Source of the DNA: a virus
DNA length: 64,000 nt
Reading direction: 5' to 3' (one strand)
Virus record (IMG/VR): IMGVR_UViG_3300036820_000010
Span: 1-64,000 of that record
Numbering within the stretch: position 1 is the first letter of the stretch; the number at the start of each line of letters is the position of its first letter. The translations under genes and the position numbers were made by a program. The notes beneath the pieces were generated by a model. That model was not told the origin of the DNA. It made no database searches and saw only the letters and a program-made list of their open reading frames with translations. Shown piece by piece: positions 31,567-39,632 of the stretch.

Positions 31567-32352
31567 ATGCTAGTCACCTCAGGTACCCTGGTCAGGAGAT
31601 ACCAAGAACTCGACACCAATCCCTATGGACTAGGCAGGCACATGGTCCTAGACGCCCGCTCACTCGACTACACAGTCGAGAGAGATGAAGACAAGATGGC
31701 GACTTCGGTCAAGCCAGTTACCTGGTTGCCCTCTATCCCGATCCTTAACCAAGGCCAAGTCGGATCCTGCACCGGAAACGCCTCGACCTACCACCTGTCC
31801 AACCTGTATACCAAGAACCTACCCAAATGTGTCCTAAGCAAGGACACCCTGTCTACCTCGACACCCAACCAGAACGAGAAGTTCGCCCTAGAGGTCTACC
31901 ATGAGGCGACCACCGACGACGGCCTAGGCCCCCCTTACCCACCCAACGATCGCGGGTCATCGGGCCTCGGAGCCTCGAAGGCTATGCTCTCGGCCAAGTT
32001 GATCACCCAGTACACCTGGGCGACCACACTCGAAGGCTGGATGGTCCTGATGCAGACTAGGGGGACCATCATCGGGACTCCCTGGTACCAGGCCTTCTTC
32101 GAGCCTGACTCTAACGGGTTCATCGACTCTGACCCGTCTTGGGAGCAATCAGGCATCGCAGGTGGGCATGAGATCTACATCTGCTCTCTAGAGGCTTGGA
32201 ATCCAATAGACCCGTCTAAGTCGGTAGTCGCCTTCCCCAACTCCTGGGATACTTCCTGGGGAGACCAAGGCTATGGGAGGCTCCACCTCTCGACCTACCT
32301 CAAACTGCAGTCCCAGATAGACGTCAAGCAGTTTGAACTGACCCCTGCCTGA
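31567..32352 (+). CDS. Papain-like (C1 family) cysteine peptidase
   Basis: 261 residues. Catalytic elements are complete: PILNQGQVGSCTGNA (oxyanion Gln and nucleophile Cys, near residue 68), GGHEIYICSLEAW (His, near 199) and PNSWDTSWGDQGYGR (Asn and the W-G-x-x-G-Y-G-R turn). Papain-fold enzymes in a lysis cassette may cut peptidoglycan cross-bridges or process virion proteins. There is no signal peptide. Located after the holin candidate. Confidence 0.82.
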   Translation: MLVTSGTLVRRYQELDTNPYGLGRHMVLDARSLDYTVERDEDKMATSVKPVTWLPSIPILNQGQVGSCTGNASTYHLSNLYTKNLPKCVLSKDTLSTSTPNQNEKFALEVYHEATTDDGLGPPYPPNDRGSSGLGASKAMLSAKLITQYTWATTLEGWMVLMQTRGTIIGTPWYQAFFEPDSNGFIDSDPSWEQSGIAGGHEIYICSLEAWNPIDPSKSVVAFPNSWDTSWGDQGYGRLHLSTYLKLQSQIDVKQFELTPA

Positions 32353-32358
32353 GAATCC

Positions 32359-32697
32359 ATGCTAGCAGAACTCTTTCGTTGGGTTCTGCACTATACCGGG
32401 TCGGACAACGTGTCCGGACCTTGGTATGGATTCTTCTCGGGATTCGGGAGCGACCTAAGCGAAATCACTCTAGTTGGGGCAGTCGTCGCCTTCTACTGGA
32501 AACATACTTGCCACGTCGGAGGATGCTGGAGGCTAGGTCGCCTCAAGGTCGAAGGCTCAGAGTGGACTGTCTGCCACAAGCATCACCCAGAAGGTCCCCC
32601 CTCCCATCATGACATCCTGAGGCATTTTCACCAGAGGCAGGAAGAAAAGTACAAGGCCCAAGCTCACTCCAACCTAACAGGACGAGCCGAGAACTGA
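32359..32697 (+). CDS. Hypothetical protein, possible membrane anchor
   Basis: 112 residues. Residues about 40-60 (LSEITLVGAVVAFYWKHTC) are weakly hydrophobic; then a Cys/His-rich stretch HTCHVGGCWRLGRLKVEGSEWTVCHKHHPEGPPSHHD that may bind metal. Common layout of small phage proteins after the lysis genes. Last plus-strand late gene. Confidence 0.65.
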   Translation: MLAELFRWVLHYTGSDNVSGPWYGFFSGFGSDLSEITLVGAVVAFYWKHTCHVGGCWRLGRLKVEGSEWTVCHKHHPEGPPSHHDILRHFHQRQEEKYKAQAHSNLTGRAEN

Positions 32698-32835
32698 AAC
32701 GTACTCAACCTGCCAAGAACGGCCCCCGGCAGAGCAGGTGCTCCCTGCCGACCGGAACCTCCGGTTAAGGAGGCTGGACATCCCTGACTAGGTGTTTCCA
32801 GTTTCGACTCGACTCGCCCTGTCAAGCAGGAGATC
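32698..32835. other. Convergent intergenic region with hairpins and a decayed tag start
   Basis: Contains the hairpin CGGCAG...CTGCCG (about 32730-32755) and CCGGAACCTCCGG, then TTAAGGAGG followed by the bases of the IPDY motif broken by a stop (ATCCCTGACTAGGTGTTTCC, about 32779-32798), which would read I-P-D-stop-V-F. No intact gene. The hairpins may end the late transcript although no T-run follows. Confidence 0.5.
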
Positions 32836-33093
32836 CTAAACTGCGATCCCGTGGATGTCGAGGAGAACCTCGTCCCAAGGCCGCATCAGGTCCCGGGCCA
32901 TGATCTCGAGGTCGATCTCTAGGATCTCAAGAATCGCCTCTGCCTTCGAGGCCGGGATCTTCACGTTCCCTGCCTCCCACGAAGCGACATCAGGCTGAGA
33001 AGTGCGCGCGAGTGCGAGGGCCAGGGTCTCCTGGGTCATTCCTGCCCTCTTACGAAGGACAGTCAGAGTAAGAATCTCGCGTCCACGTACCAT
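32836..33093 (-). CDS. XRE-family HTH regulator
   Basis: 85 residues from the ATG at 33093. The upstream in-frame ATG at 33114 lies ahead of the -10 box and is rejected. LTVLRKRAGMTQETLALALARTSQPDVASWEAGNVKIPASKAEAIL is a classic HTH_3 domain. It is the distal gene of the minus-strand unit or has its own promoter (TATAAT at 33108-33103). Candidate regulator of lifestyle or early genes, or antitoxin-like; no toxin partner is seen. Confidence 0.85.
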   Translation of the reverse strand: MVRGREILTLTVLRKRAGMTQETLALALARTSQPDVASWEAGNVKIPASKAEAILEILEIDLEIMARDLMRPWDEVLLDIHGIAV

Positions 33094-33102
33094 CTTACCA
33101 TG

Positions 33103-33108
33103 ATTATA
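33103..33108 (-). promoter_or_regulatory. -10 box of the XRE gene
   Basis: TATAAT on the minus strand, nine bases before the chosen ATG at 33093. Near-leaderless layout like other promoters in the window. Confidence 0.6.
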
Positions 33109-33117
33109 ACACAAATA

Positions 33118-33408
33118 TCAGGCAGCACTTAACCAGAGTTTCAGGAAGGCAGAAGTCGAATCGTGACCTAGACAACGTAGGCAAACGTTATCAGGCTCGG
33201 CTATGACCTCCTCGGCACCGAGGCAGGTCGCCCCAAAGGTCATGTTCCCGCATCGAAACATGCAGCAGTAGTGGGTCTCGTAGATATGCACTCCGCCTAC
33301 CCGGTGGAAACGAAACCCCCGTCGAGTTGATCGGACCCACGGGCCTGCCTCGAAGAAGAGTTCGCTAGGACTAGTGGACGAGTCTTGGTTTCCTGTAAGC
33401 AGAGTCAT
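33118..33408 (-). CDS. Cys-rich small protein
   Basis: 96 residues from ATG 33408 (MTLLTGNQDSSTSPS), overlapping the polymerase 3' end by 38 nt; the longer frame from 33495 lies inside the polymerase gene. HYCCMFRCGNMTFGATC and NVCLRCLG suggest a zinc-binding domain. Function unknown. Confidence 0.65.
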   Translation of the reverse strand: MTLLTGNQDSSTSPSELFFEAGPWVRSTRRGFRFHRVGGVHIYETHYCCMFRCGNMTFGATCLGAEEVIAEPDNVCLRCLGHDSTSAFLKLWLSAA

Positions 33409-35956
33409 TTCTTCGCTTAGAATTCGCTTCTGACTTCTCTTCTTCTGCGTCCTTCTCCTGCAAGTAAGCAGAAGAGTTCCAGGACTTCGCTTCACCCCAC
33501 CTGAGGCCCACCTTCAATTTACTGTCAAAAGGAACTCCTGTCCCAGGCAAGATCTTTTGGCCTGCCTCACTCATCGTCTTCTTGATGTAGGGGATGAGGT
33601 CTTCAACCAGGTCGTTCCTGACTTCCAAGTAAATCGCGTCATGGATAGAAAACAGGACGTAGGCCCCCTTAGGCAAGTTCTGGTGCAGGTCGATGAGGGC
33701 CCGAATACAAATGTCAGAAGCAGTACCTTGGATAGGAGAATTGAACGCCTGCCTCTCGATCGAACCTTTGTCCTTGCGTTGGACTAGGGGGAATCTGCGC
33801 CTGCGACCTAGGGGGGATTCGACCATCTTATCCCGCAAGGCCTTCGCCTTGACTGAAACCATGTAGTCCCGCAAAACAGGAAACCCGTCTAGGAACTGCC
33901 TCAAAAAGAACTCTGCCTCTTGAATCGTCCACCAATGCTTACCCGGGGGCAAGAACTCAAACTCAGACCCCTCAACTAGAGCCTTTGCTGTTCTACCGTA
34001 GAGAATCCCGAAGTCAGCCCGCTTAGCAAGGTCCCGGTCAAAATCATCGACGTCTTCTGGAGGCTTGGAAAACATCATGGCCGCAACTTCTCGGTGCACA
34101 TCCCGCCCCTCAACAAAGGTAGCTATGAGTTGAGGATCTCCGCAAAGGGCTGCTGCAACCCTGAGTTCGAGTTGCGAGAAGTCAGACTCCACCCAGGTAT
34201 ACCCTGGAGTAGGCACAAACGCCTTGCGAATCTCTGTCCCTAAGAGTTGGGGGATGTTTTGGAGATTGGGATTTGAACTTGAGATGCGTCCAGTTGCGGT
34301 CCCGATGATCCTGAAATCTGAGTGGATTCTCCCATTGTCTCCAACCCGGGCGAGGATCCCGTTGATGTAGGTCTTGAGAGTCTTTTGGCGCTCCCGGTAA
34401 TGAATGATCGCCTGGAGACCCGCCTTGACCTCAGGATCCTGGGCAGTAGTAGAAAGTGCATGCAGCACCGTCCTGTTGGTGGTCGTCGCGGATTTGGCCC
34501 GTGAACCCGATACATCACCAGTGACTTTTGCCTTAGCCGACCTCCACGTCTCGTAGACAAGTTTCTTGACCTGCAGAGGAGATCCTGGGTTGAAGTCGTC
34601 AAACCCGTACTTCTTACCTAAGACCTTGAGGTCCTGGAGTCTCTTCTCGACATCGAGTTCAACTTCCTTCTGCAGGGACTCTAAATAGGGGATATCGACC
34701 TGGACACCTCGCAACTCGATGTCAGAAAAGGCCAAGGTCGCCGGAAGAAGAAGGTCCTCGGCTACCGCGAGGAGTTTAGGGGATTCTTCTTCGACTTCAT
34801 GGCGTAACTTGGCTGCGAGTTGTGCAGTATAGTAGACATCCTTTGCCTGGTAAGCGTAGAGTTCAGGCAAGGCCACCTTCTGGTCCGCGGGCGTCATCTT
34901 GTAGTAAGCAGGAAAGTCGAAGTCATACCCGTCATCGTCGTAGTGGACCCTAGCCAAGGCCTTCAACCCATGGATCTTGAAGCGCCCAATCGGCCTTTCG
35001 TCTAGGCAGTACGACCAGGCCATGGTGTCGGCTAGACGGGGGGGATGCAAGTATTCCCCAAACAGAATATCAAGGAACTGCAGATCAAACTTCATGTTGT
35101 GCAGGACCAGAGTGCCTCTCTGCACTCCACCCATCAGAACCGCGTGCATGACGCGGAGAGAACGCGGATCTGACAAGAGGTCAGGGGGGACGATGACAGC
35201 CTGGTTCCCCGCACAGAACCCAACTGAGATGATCTTGTCTCGCAACGCCTCGACACCCATCGTCTCGATGTCACAGGACAAATAACCTGTCTGCACCGAA
35301 GACTCGACTAAGCCCGGAGGATGCCCTGAGACTCCGAGTAGAAAATCTTCTACTCCCTTCCCGGTCGCTGGAACTGTCAACTGAATATTGGGTTCTGGGA
35401 GAGGAGAATCATTCGCCAACCACTTCTCGATGTCGTTGGCGAAGTCCCGGAAGACATCAGGATCACGTAAAACGGCAGAGGGATGGTAAGTCGGGACAGT
35501 ATAGATCTGTCGCCCACCCCAAGTCGTATAGATCCCCCTGCCTCTCTGCGTCGTGATCGTGGCCATACGCGACAGACGAGTCGCTGCCGTCAACCCAACA
35601 CCCCCGACAGTCAGGATCTTCTTGGGGTTGACCAGGCAAACCTCACTCTCTAGACGGGATGCGCAAACCTGAATCGCCGAGATCCCAGGAAACTTGTTTC
35701 CTGGGGGATAACAGAGGATAGTATTAGTGAAGTAGACCTCATCGAGATCAACTCCATGCCCCTTGAGTGTCGAGCGCAAGAGTTCTCCCGCGGGTCCGAC
35801 AAAGGGAAAACCCCTAGCCGCCTCGATACCTCCTGGAGCCTCCCCTAAGATCAAGAGACCATCCCCTGACCCGTTTCCCTGGACCAGAGGACTATCCTTG
35901 AGGACACAATTCTCACATCTTGCAGGTAGGTCTGGGTTGAGTTCTCGACGAGGCAT
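33371..35956 (-). CDS. polA: Family 4 uracil-DNA glycosylase fused to family A DNA polymerase
   Basis: 861 residues. Residues 1-185 are a uracil-DNA glycosylase of the 4Fe-4S family 4 type: C14-x2-C17, C82-x15-C98 as cluster ligands, GEAPGGIE at 38-45 (active site), and YHPSAVLRD at 157-165. Residues 220-385 are a 3'-5' exonuclease (D229-x-E231, N287..F290-D291, Y369-x3-D373). Residues 400-861 are PolA: SDFSQLELR (D592), KRADFGILYG (645-654), IHDAIYLE (771-778). The likely replicative polymerase, which would remove uracil and proofread. No 5'-nuclease. It lies at the 3' end of the 7-deazaguanine operon. Confidence 0.92.
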   Translation of the reverse strand: MPRRELNPDLPARCENCVLKDSPLVQGNGSGDGLLILGEAPGGIEAARGFPFVGPAGELLRSTLKGHGVDLDEVYFTNTILCYPPGNKFPGISAIQVCASRLESEVCLVNPKKILTVGGVGLTAATRLSRMATITTQRGRGIYTTWGGRQIYTVPTYHPSAVLRDPDVFRDFANDIEKWLANDSPLPEPNIQLTVPATGKGVEDFLLGVSGHPPGLVESSVQTGYLSCDIETMGVEALRDKIISVGFCAGNQAVIVPPDLLSDPRSLRVMHAVLMGGVQRGTLVLHNMKFDLQFLDILFGEYLHPPRLADTMAWSYCLDERPIGRFKIHGLKALARVHYDDDGYDFDFPAYYKMTPADQKVALPELYAYQAKDVYYTAQLAAKLRHEVEEESPKLLAVAEDLLLPATLAFSDIELRGVQVDIPYLESLQKEVELDVEKRLQDLKVLGKKYGFDDFNPGSPLQVKKLVYETWRSAKAKVTGDVSGSRAKSATTTNRTVLHALSTTAQDPEVKAGLQAIIHYRERQKTLKTYINGILARVGDNGRIHSDFRIIGTATGRISSSNPNLQNIPQLLGTEIRKAFVPTPGYTWVESDFSQLELRVAAALCGDPQLIATFVEGRDVHREVAAMMFSKPPEDVDDFDRDLAKRADFGILYGRTAKALVEGSEFEFLPPGKHWWTIQEAEFFLRQFLDGFPVLRDYMVSVKAKALRDKMVESPLGRRRRFPLVQRKDKGSIERQAFNSPIQGTASDICIRALIDLHQNLPKGAYVLFSIHDAIYLEVRNDLVEDLIPYIKKTMSEAGQKILPGTGVPFDSKLKVGLRWGEAKSWNSSAYLQEKDAEEEKSEANSKRRNDSAYRKPRLVH

Positions 35957-35960
35957 ACCT

Positions 35961-36290
35961 TCACTCAGGTTTCGGCATAGACGACGTCTCCGAGACAGCA
36001 GTTAGGTTCTGCAACCATGCCTCTGCTCGAGGATCCGGGATCAACTGCCAAATGCATACCGGATGAATAGATTTGACGATCTGTCCATCAACTGCACATC
36101 CAGGAGACAACTCGCAGTGCCCATCTTCCGTCCAGGCACGCAATAATTTACGCCCCTTGGTGTTCTCGACACCATCAGGGTCCTGGCATTCACCCCCGAC
36201 CAGATGGCAATCAAAGGCAGCCAACCCATGAAAATGCCGTCCACAAGACCCACAGTGATCAGTGCACGTCTGGCGTATGACTCTTGGCAT
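35961..36290 (-). CDS. Zinc-binding protein, FDXHR type
   Basis: 109 residues. DHCGSCGRHFHGLAAFDCHLVGGEC near residues 11-35 fits the actinophage C-x2-C-x3-H...F-D-x-H...C zinc motif often labelled FDXHR. The rest is W/P-rich without features. Stop lies a few bases before the polymerase start, so it is co-expressed. May bind nucleic acid. Confidence 0.7.
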   Translation of the reverse strand: MPRVIRQTCTDHCGSCGRHFHGLAAFDCHLVGGECQDPDGVENTKGRKLLRAWTEDGHCELSPGCAVDGQIVKSIHPVCIWQLIPDPRAEAWLQNLTAVSETSSMPKPE

Positions 36291-36474
36291 GTCCCCTCAC
36301 CAACTTTAAGTCTGACATCGGAAAGTCCTGGGGATAAACCAACCCCTCGACCTTGACCCGTGCCCAGGTCTTGAACACTCTCCTGACTATCCCAGGACGC
36401 GGCCTAGTAATCCCATGCCTGATCGCCAACTTCGAGTTGACGATCACCTCGTCACCTGCTTTGAAGTCTTCCAC
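36259..36474 (-). CDS. Small KOW/SH3-like protein
   Basis: 71 residues. FKAGDEVIVNSKLAIRHG, then GIVRRVFKTWARVKVEGLVY, then DLKLV, read as a five-strand KOW/SH3-like barrel. It could bind RNA or RNA polymerase. Overlaps the next gene by 32 nt. Confidence 0.65.
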   Translation of the reverse strand: MEDFKAGDEVIVNSKLAIRHGITRPRPGIVRRVFKTWARVKVEGLVYPQDFPMSDLKLVRGHAKSHTPDVH

Positions 36475-36483
36475 TTAAAGTCT

Positions 36484-36753
36484 TCAGATTAAAGGCCTCA
36501 GAGATATCTCTAGGATTTCTCGGTCAAACTCCATGTGCAGGACCTTCCCCGGGTAGTCGATGTAGACAGTCTTGAGTTCAGATCCTTCCGGTACCCCTTC
36601 GATAACTTGGGCACTGATCACACTGCCTTGAGTCAACATCCCAACCAAGAAATCGATCGAGACCAGGACTTCATTAGAACGGGGACCCTTAAAACCTGCG
36701 AACGGGGCGGTCTTGGGTTTCGGTCTCCTGACGATGTAGTCCGGAACTCGCAC
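36484..36753 (-). CDS. VPDY-tag protein in the DNA-modification operon
   Basis: 89 residues starting MRVPDYIVRRPKPKTAPF, the same N-terminal tag as the 4-8 kb array but on the other strand, 30 kb away and on an unrelated beta-rich body (EVLVSIDFLVGMLTQGSVIS, KTVYIDYPGKVLHMEFDREI). Its start overlaps the DpdA-like gene by 65 nt. Function unknown. Confidence 0.7.
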   Translation of the reverse strand: MRVPDYIVRRPKPKTAPFAGFKGPRSNEVLVSIDFLVGMLTQGSVISAQVIEGVPEGSELKTVYIDYPGKVLHMEFDREILEISLRPLI

Positions 36754-37552
36754 CGGGACCTCCTTGGGCTAGAGTAGCAAAAACAGACGCATTTGCCTTG
36801 GCCAAGGCCAGTTCCTCCTCGGTCAGGACCCAAGAAAAGTAATTTAGAGGACGAGTCGGGTACTCTGGAACCTTACCCCCTGCCTTGAGCCTGATCCCTG
36901 CCTTTGCATAGCAGAAGGGCTTTGCACTGTCAGTCGATCGAATCCACGGAAACTCACTAGCCATGTCGCCCAAGACCCAGAGTTGCCTCCCCCAGCCTAG
37001 AAGGTGCACCTCGACACCATCATTTTCGACCAAAGGCAAGATGTCATCGCGGAGAATCTTAGGAACCCCACCTTCCCATATCTCGTAGTCCTTAGACACT
37101 CCGACGGTCGGGGGTTGGGTGAAGATCTCAGGGTAGACCTTGTGATGTCGGGCCCACTGCATCATCAAACCGAAGAGGCAGGACTTGTAGTCCTTGTAAT
37201 CCTCGCCCTGCGGGACCAGCATCAACTTCGGGACAGGAAGTTCTGTCTTCGCGGCAAAAGTAAAGAACTCCTTAGCCTTGGACAGGGTCTCCATGCTCTT
37301 GAACAAGTGATCAGGAACAACTACCTCGTTGGACTTGACTTCACTCGCATGCTTGAGTAGATTAGTTGCCTGGGCCCCTGCAGTAAATTCGTGGGCACTG
37401 TTGTCAAGTATTAAGTAAGCCCCCTCTTTCTTCTCCCGCATGTAGTGATCCCGGTACGCCTTGCGGTTCATCATGTGATCGAGTAGAAGGTGGTACTTAG
37501 AGTGCCCGAATCGATCTAGATGGGCAGTAGGCGGGATCAGAGCAACGAACAT
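36689..37552 (-). CDS. dpdA: DpdA-like guanine transglycosylase (DNA)
   Basis: 287 residues from ATG 37552 with GGAG 11 nt upstream; an ATG at 37573 would overlap the neighbour. YLILDNSAHEF is the Asp-containing active-site loop of the queuine/DpdA transglycosylase barrel, EVVVPDHLFKSMETL the following helix, LPVPKLMLVPQGEDYKDYKS the substrate strand and VEVHLLGWGRQLWV the G-L-G-like loop near the end. In DNA-modifying phages, DpdA exchanges guanine in DNA for preQ0 or preQ1 base. Context (folE, queC, queD, queE and a queF-like gene in the same operon) supports this rather than a tRNA role. Confidence 0.85.
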   Translation of the reverse strand: MFVALIPPTAHLDRFGHSKYHLLLDHMMNRKAYRDHYMREKKEGAYLILDNSAHEFTAGAQATNLLKHASEVKSNEVVVPDHLFKSMETLSKAKEFFTFAAKTELPVPKLMLVPQGEDYKDYKSCLFGLMMQWARHHKVYPEIFTQPPTVGVSKDYEIWEGGVPKILRDDILPLVENDGVEVHLLGWGRQLWVLGDMASEFPWIRSTDSAKPFCYAKAGIRLKAGGKVPEYPTRPLNYFSWVLTEEELALAKANASVFATLAQGGPGASSGLHRQETETQDRPVRRF

Positions 37553-37553
37553 T

Positions 37554-38357
37554 CTAGGAGCGTCTCCATACATATAAGGTCGTCGTCGGGAACTCGCGGT
37601 CGTAGGTGATGTAGTTGGTAAATTGTCCGATCAGTTTCGGGAGAACCGTTTCGATGCCCAGGTACTCGGCCCAATGATTATAGCGGATGAGGAGTTGCAG
37701 ATCGGATTTGAGGGCCTTGACTGTCGAGGCGTGGTCGACATCGTGAAACTCACACTGCATCTTAGTCGGGAAGTTCCAGCCTCGCCCAAAAGGTTTCTTC
37801 ATGATCATGGTGTGCGGGTCACCTTCTGACCCCCCACCCGCGTAGTGCATAAAGGTAACCTGAGGCGCAGATGCGCACTCTAGGGGTTGCTTCGGCCACA
37901 GGGAGCACCCTTTACCTCCATTAGGCCTCTCTGCCGTCAGGTAGGGGCAAAACGGATAGGGACTCTGGTTGACCGAAACTATAGTACTCGCTTTCCCATT
38001 GACGATGATCTCACGCTCTTCCCAAGGCACTAACTTTTTCTTAGACTCTTCCATCTCCGCGAATTCTTCCGGGAGAAAGTCGAGAGTGACCGCGATCGCA
38101 CAGCAAGCGTGGCACCCATCGACGCAGACGAACTGCCGGAAGACAGAAGGTCCGATCCCAACCCATTCTGGAATCTTCTTCAAGACCGGCCTGTTCTTCT
38201 TACCCCAGTAGACAGGTTTCGGAGACAGGCAGGCCAACTGATGAGTCATCTTGAAAATCGAGTCGGGGTAGGTAGATGACGGATTGCGCTTCAGGCGAGA
38301 GTCGTGAGGATCTACATCGTCGAAGAACCCGGGCAGAGTCGGAAGTTCCTTCCTCAT
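37554..38357 (-). CDS. YkgJ-type Cys-cluster protein next to dpdA
   Basis: 267 residues. CVDGCHACCAIAVTLDFLPEEF near residues 78-99 and CPYL...GGKGCSLWPKQPLECASAP near 137-167 form the CxxxCxxCC plus distal Cys pattern of the YkgJ/CxxCxxCC metal-binding family. The C-terminal 100 residues are helical and family-independent. Its ATG overlaps the MazG-like stop, and it ends a few bases before dpdA, so it is a candidate tailoring enzyme acting on 7-deazaguanine. The function is unproven. Confidence 0.7.
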   Translation of the reverse strand: MRKELPTLPGFFDDVDPHDSRLKRNPSSTYPDSIFKMTHQLACLSPKPVYWGKKNRPVLKKIPEWVGIGPSVFRQFVCVDGCHACCAIAVTLDFLPEEFAEMEESKKKLVPWEEREIIVNGKASTIVSVNQSPYPFCPYLTAERPNGGKGCSLWPKQPLECASAPQVTFMHYAGGGSEGDPHTMIMKKPFGRGWNFPTKMQCEFHDVDHASTVKALKSDLQLLIRYNHWAEYLGIETVLPKLIGQFTNYITYDREFPTTTLYVWRRS

Positions 38358-38650
38358 TTCATTTTCCTATTGATGAACTCGACGATCTGAATAGCAACTG
38401 CAGCAGTGTGCACACACTCCTCAACAACATTGTCCAGGAGTTCATTCCAATGGTCGGAATCAGACTGAGTATCGAAGTCAAGTATTGCCTTGGACACTTC
38501 TCCGAACTCCTCGCCTAGGATCAATCCCCACTTGTCTAGTGGATGATTCTGCTCACCCCATAAGCCTTGTTGTCTTTCCCTCTCCTCCAGGACCAGTTGC
38601 ATACTGTCTTCAGTAGACTTGAGATCGAAGTCAGACTTTACAGGCGCCAT
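38354..38650 (-). CDS. MazG-like / DUF550 nucleotide pyrophosphohydrolase
   Basis: 98 residues from ATG 38650 with GGAG 6 nt upstream (GTG at 38662 is the longer option). VLEERERQQGLWGEQNHPLDKWGLILGEEFGEVSKAI carries the ExxE metal-binding helix of the all-alpha NTP pyrophosphatases; a second helix has DNVVEECVHTAAVAIQ. It probably cleans the nucleotide pool during replication. Confidence 0.75.
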   Translation of the reverse strand: MAPVKSDFDLKSTEDSMQLVLEERERQQGLWGEQNHPLDKWGLILGEEFGEVSKAILDFDTQSDSDHWNELLDNVVEECVHTAAVAIQIVEFINRKMK

Positions 38651-38931
38651 GGAGTTCTCCACTCAGGCAAGGCCTCGGGTGTGATGTACTCTTGGGGAAG
38701 CGTATCTTCTAAGGGTTTCAGGTCCTCTGTGAGATTGGAAACTTTCCCCTGAACCTCACCCATACCCTTGCCCAGACTAAACAGAAAGGCAGAGAAACTC
38801 CTCAACCCCCTAGTGATCTCTTCTCCCAACTCTTGGCCTGACTGGAAAGCAGGATCGACCACTTCGACAACCAGGGGTGGGTCTAGTCGGTCAGCAAGAT
38901 TGCGCAAGACCCCACCTAGTTTATGCCTCAC
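38638..38931 (-). CDS. Hypothetical protein between queC and mazG-like gene
   Basis: 97 residues from the GTG (38931) that overlaps the queC stop; the longer reading frame from 39093 is inside queC. MRHKLGGVLRNLADRLDPP then a charged helical stretch (ELGEEITRGLRSFSAFLFSL, GEVQGKVSNLTEDLKPLEDT) reminiscent of coiled coils. Function unknown. Confidence 0.65.
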   Translation of the reverse strand: MRHKLGGVLRNLADRLDPPLVVEVVDPAFQSGQELGEEITRGLRSFSAFLFSLGKGMGEVQGKVSNLTEDLKPLEDTLPQEYITPEALPEWRTPWRL

Positions 38932-39632
38932 AAATTGATTCCCCCGACCGCAAGGGATCTCTCTAAGGAGACTTGGTACAAAGTCGGGTCCTTGATCCCA
39001 GCCAGATGAAACGCCTCGCGCCTCTCGACACAAGTAGCACAGAGACCGCAGTGCTGGGATCCGCCTTCGTAACACGACCAAGTCAGGTCCCAAGGGACCT
39101 TGGCTTCCTGGCCCCTCTTGGCGATTTCTGCCTTAGTGTTGTGGATGAAAGGAGCAGTTACCCGGAAGTCATCCCTGTAGAACCCTGAGTTCCCGATCCT
39201 CGCGGTCCGGTTGAACTCGTCGATGAAGGCAGGACGGCAGTCAGGGTAGATAGCATGGTCACCCGCGTGGACCGCAGTAACCACCCGATCTGCCCCGAGG
39301 GCTACTGCCCACCCGACCGCGATCGAAAGGAGGATCATGTTTCGGTTAGGGACCACCGTCGCCTTCATACTCTCTTCGGTGTAGTGACCATGAGGAACTT
39401 CTTTGTCTGAAGTCAGAGCTGACGTTGACAGGAGTTCCCGCAAAGGCTCCATGTCGACCACTCTCCACTCAGAGAAGAGTCGCTGCGCGCACATGTTGGC
39501 GAACTTGAGTTCCTTACTGTGCTTCTGGCCATAATTTACTGAAAGGCAGTACAGTTTGTCCCCGTTGCCTTTGAGGATGTGGGCCAAGGCAACACTGTCC
39601 ATGCCTCCCGACAGTAGTACTACACTCTTCAT
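38928..39632 (-). CDS. queC: 7-cyano-7-deazaguanine synthase QueC
   Basis: 234 residues. LLSGGMDSVALAH is the PP-loop ATP site; VNYGQKHSKEL, VVPNRNMILLSIAVGWAVALG and VHAGDHAIYPDCRPAF are family blocks; SCYEGGSQHCGLCATCVER is the zinc site. Converts 7-carboxy-7-deazaguanine to preQ0 with ATP and ammonia. Central member of the modification cluster. Confidence 0.97.
   Translation of the reverse strand: MKSVVLLSGGMDSVALAHILKGNGDKLYCLSVNYGQKHSKELKFANMCAQRLFSEWRVVDMEPLRELLSTSALTSDKEVPHGHYTEESMKATVVPNRNMILLSIAVGWAVALGADRVVTAVHAGDHAIYPDCRPAFIDEFNRTARIGNSGFYRDDFRVTAPFIHNTKAEIAKRGQEAKVPWDLTWSCYEGGSQHCGLCATCVERREAFHLAGIKDPTLYQVSLERSLAVGGINL

Noticed and set aside
32720-32790. Possible tRNA in the convergent gap
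   Set aside because: Two hairpins are present but no cloverleaf and no TTCRA T-loop.
33000-33110. Toxin-antitoxin pair with the XRE gene
   Set aside because: No toxin-like partner lies beside it; neighbours are the polymerase operon and late genes.
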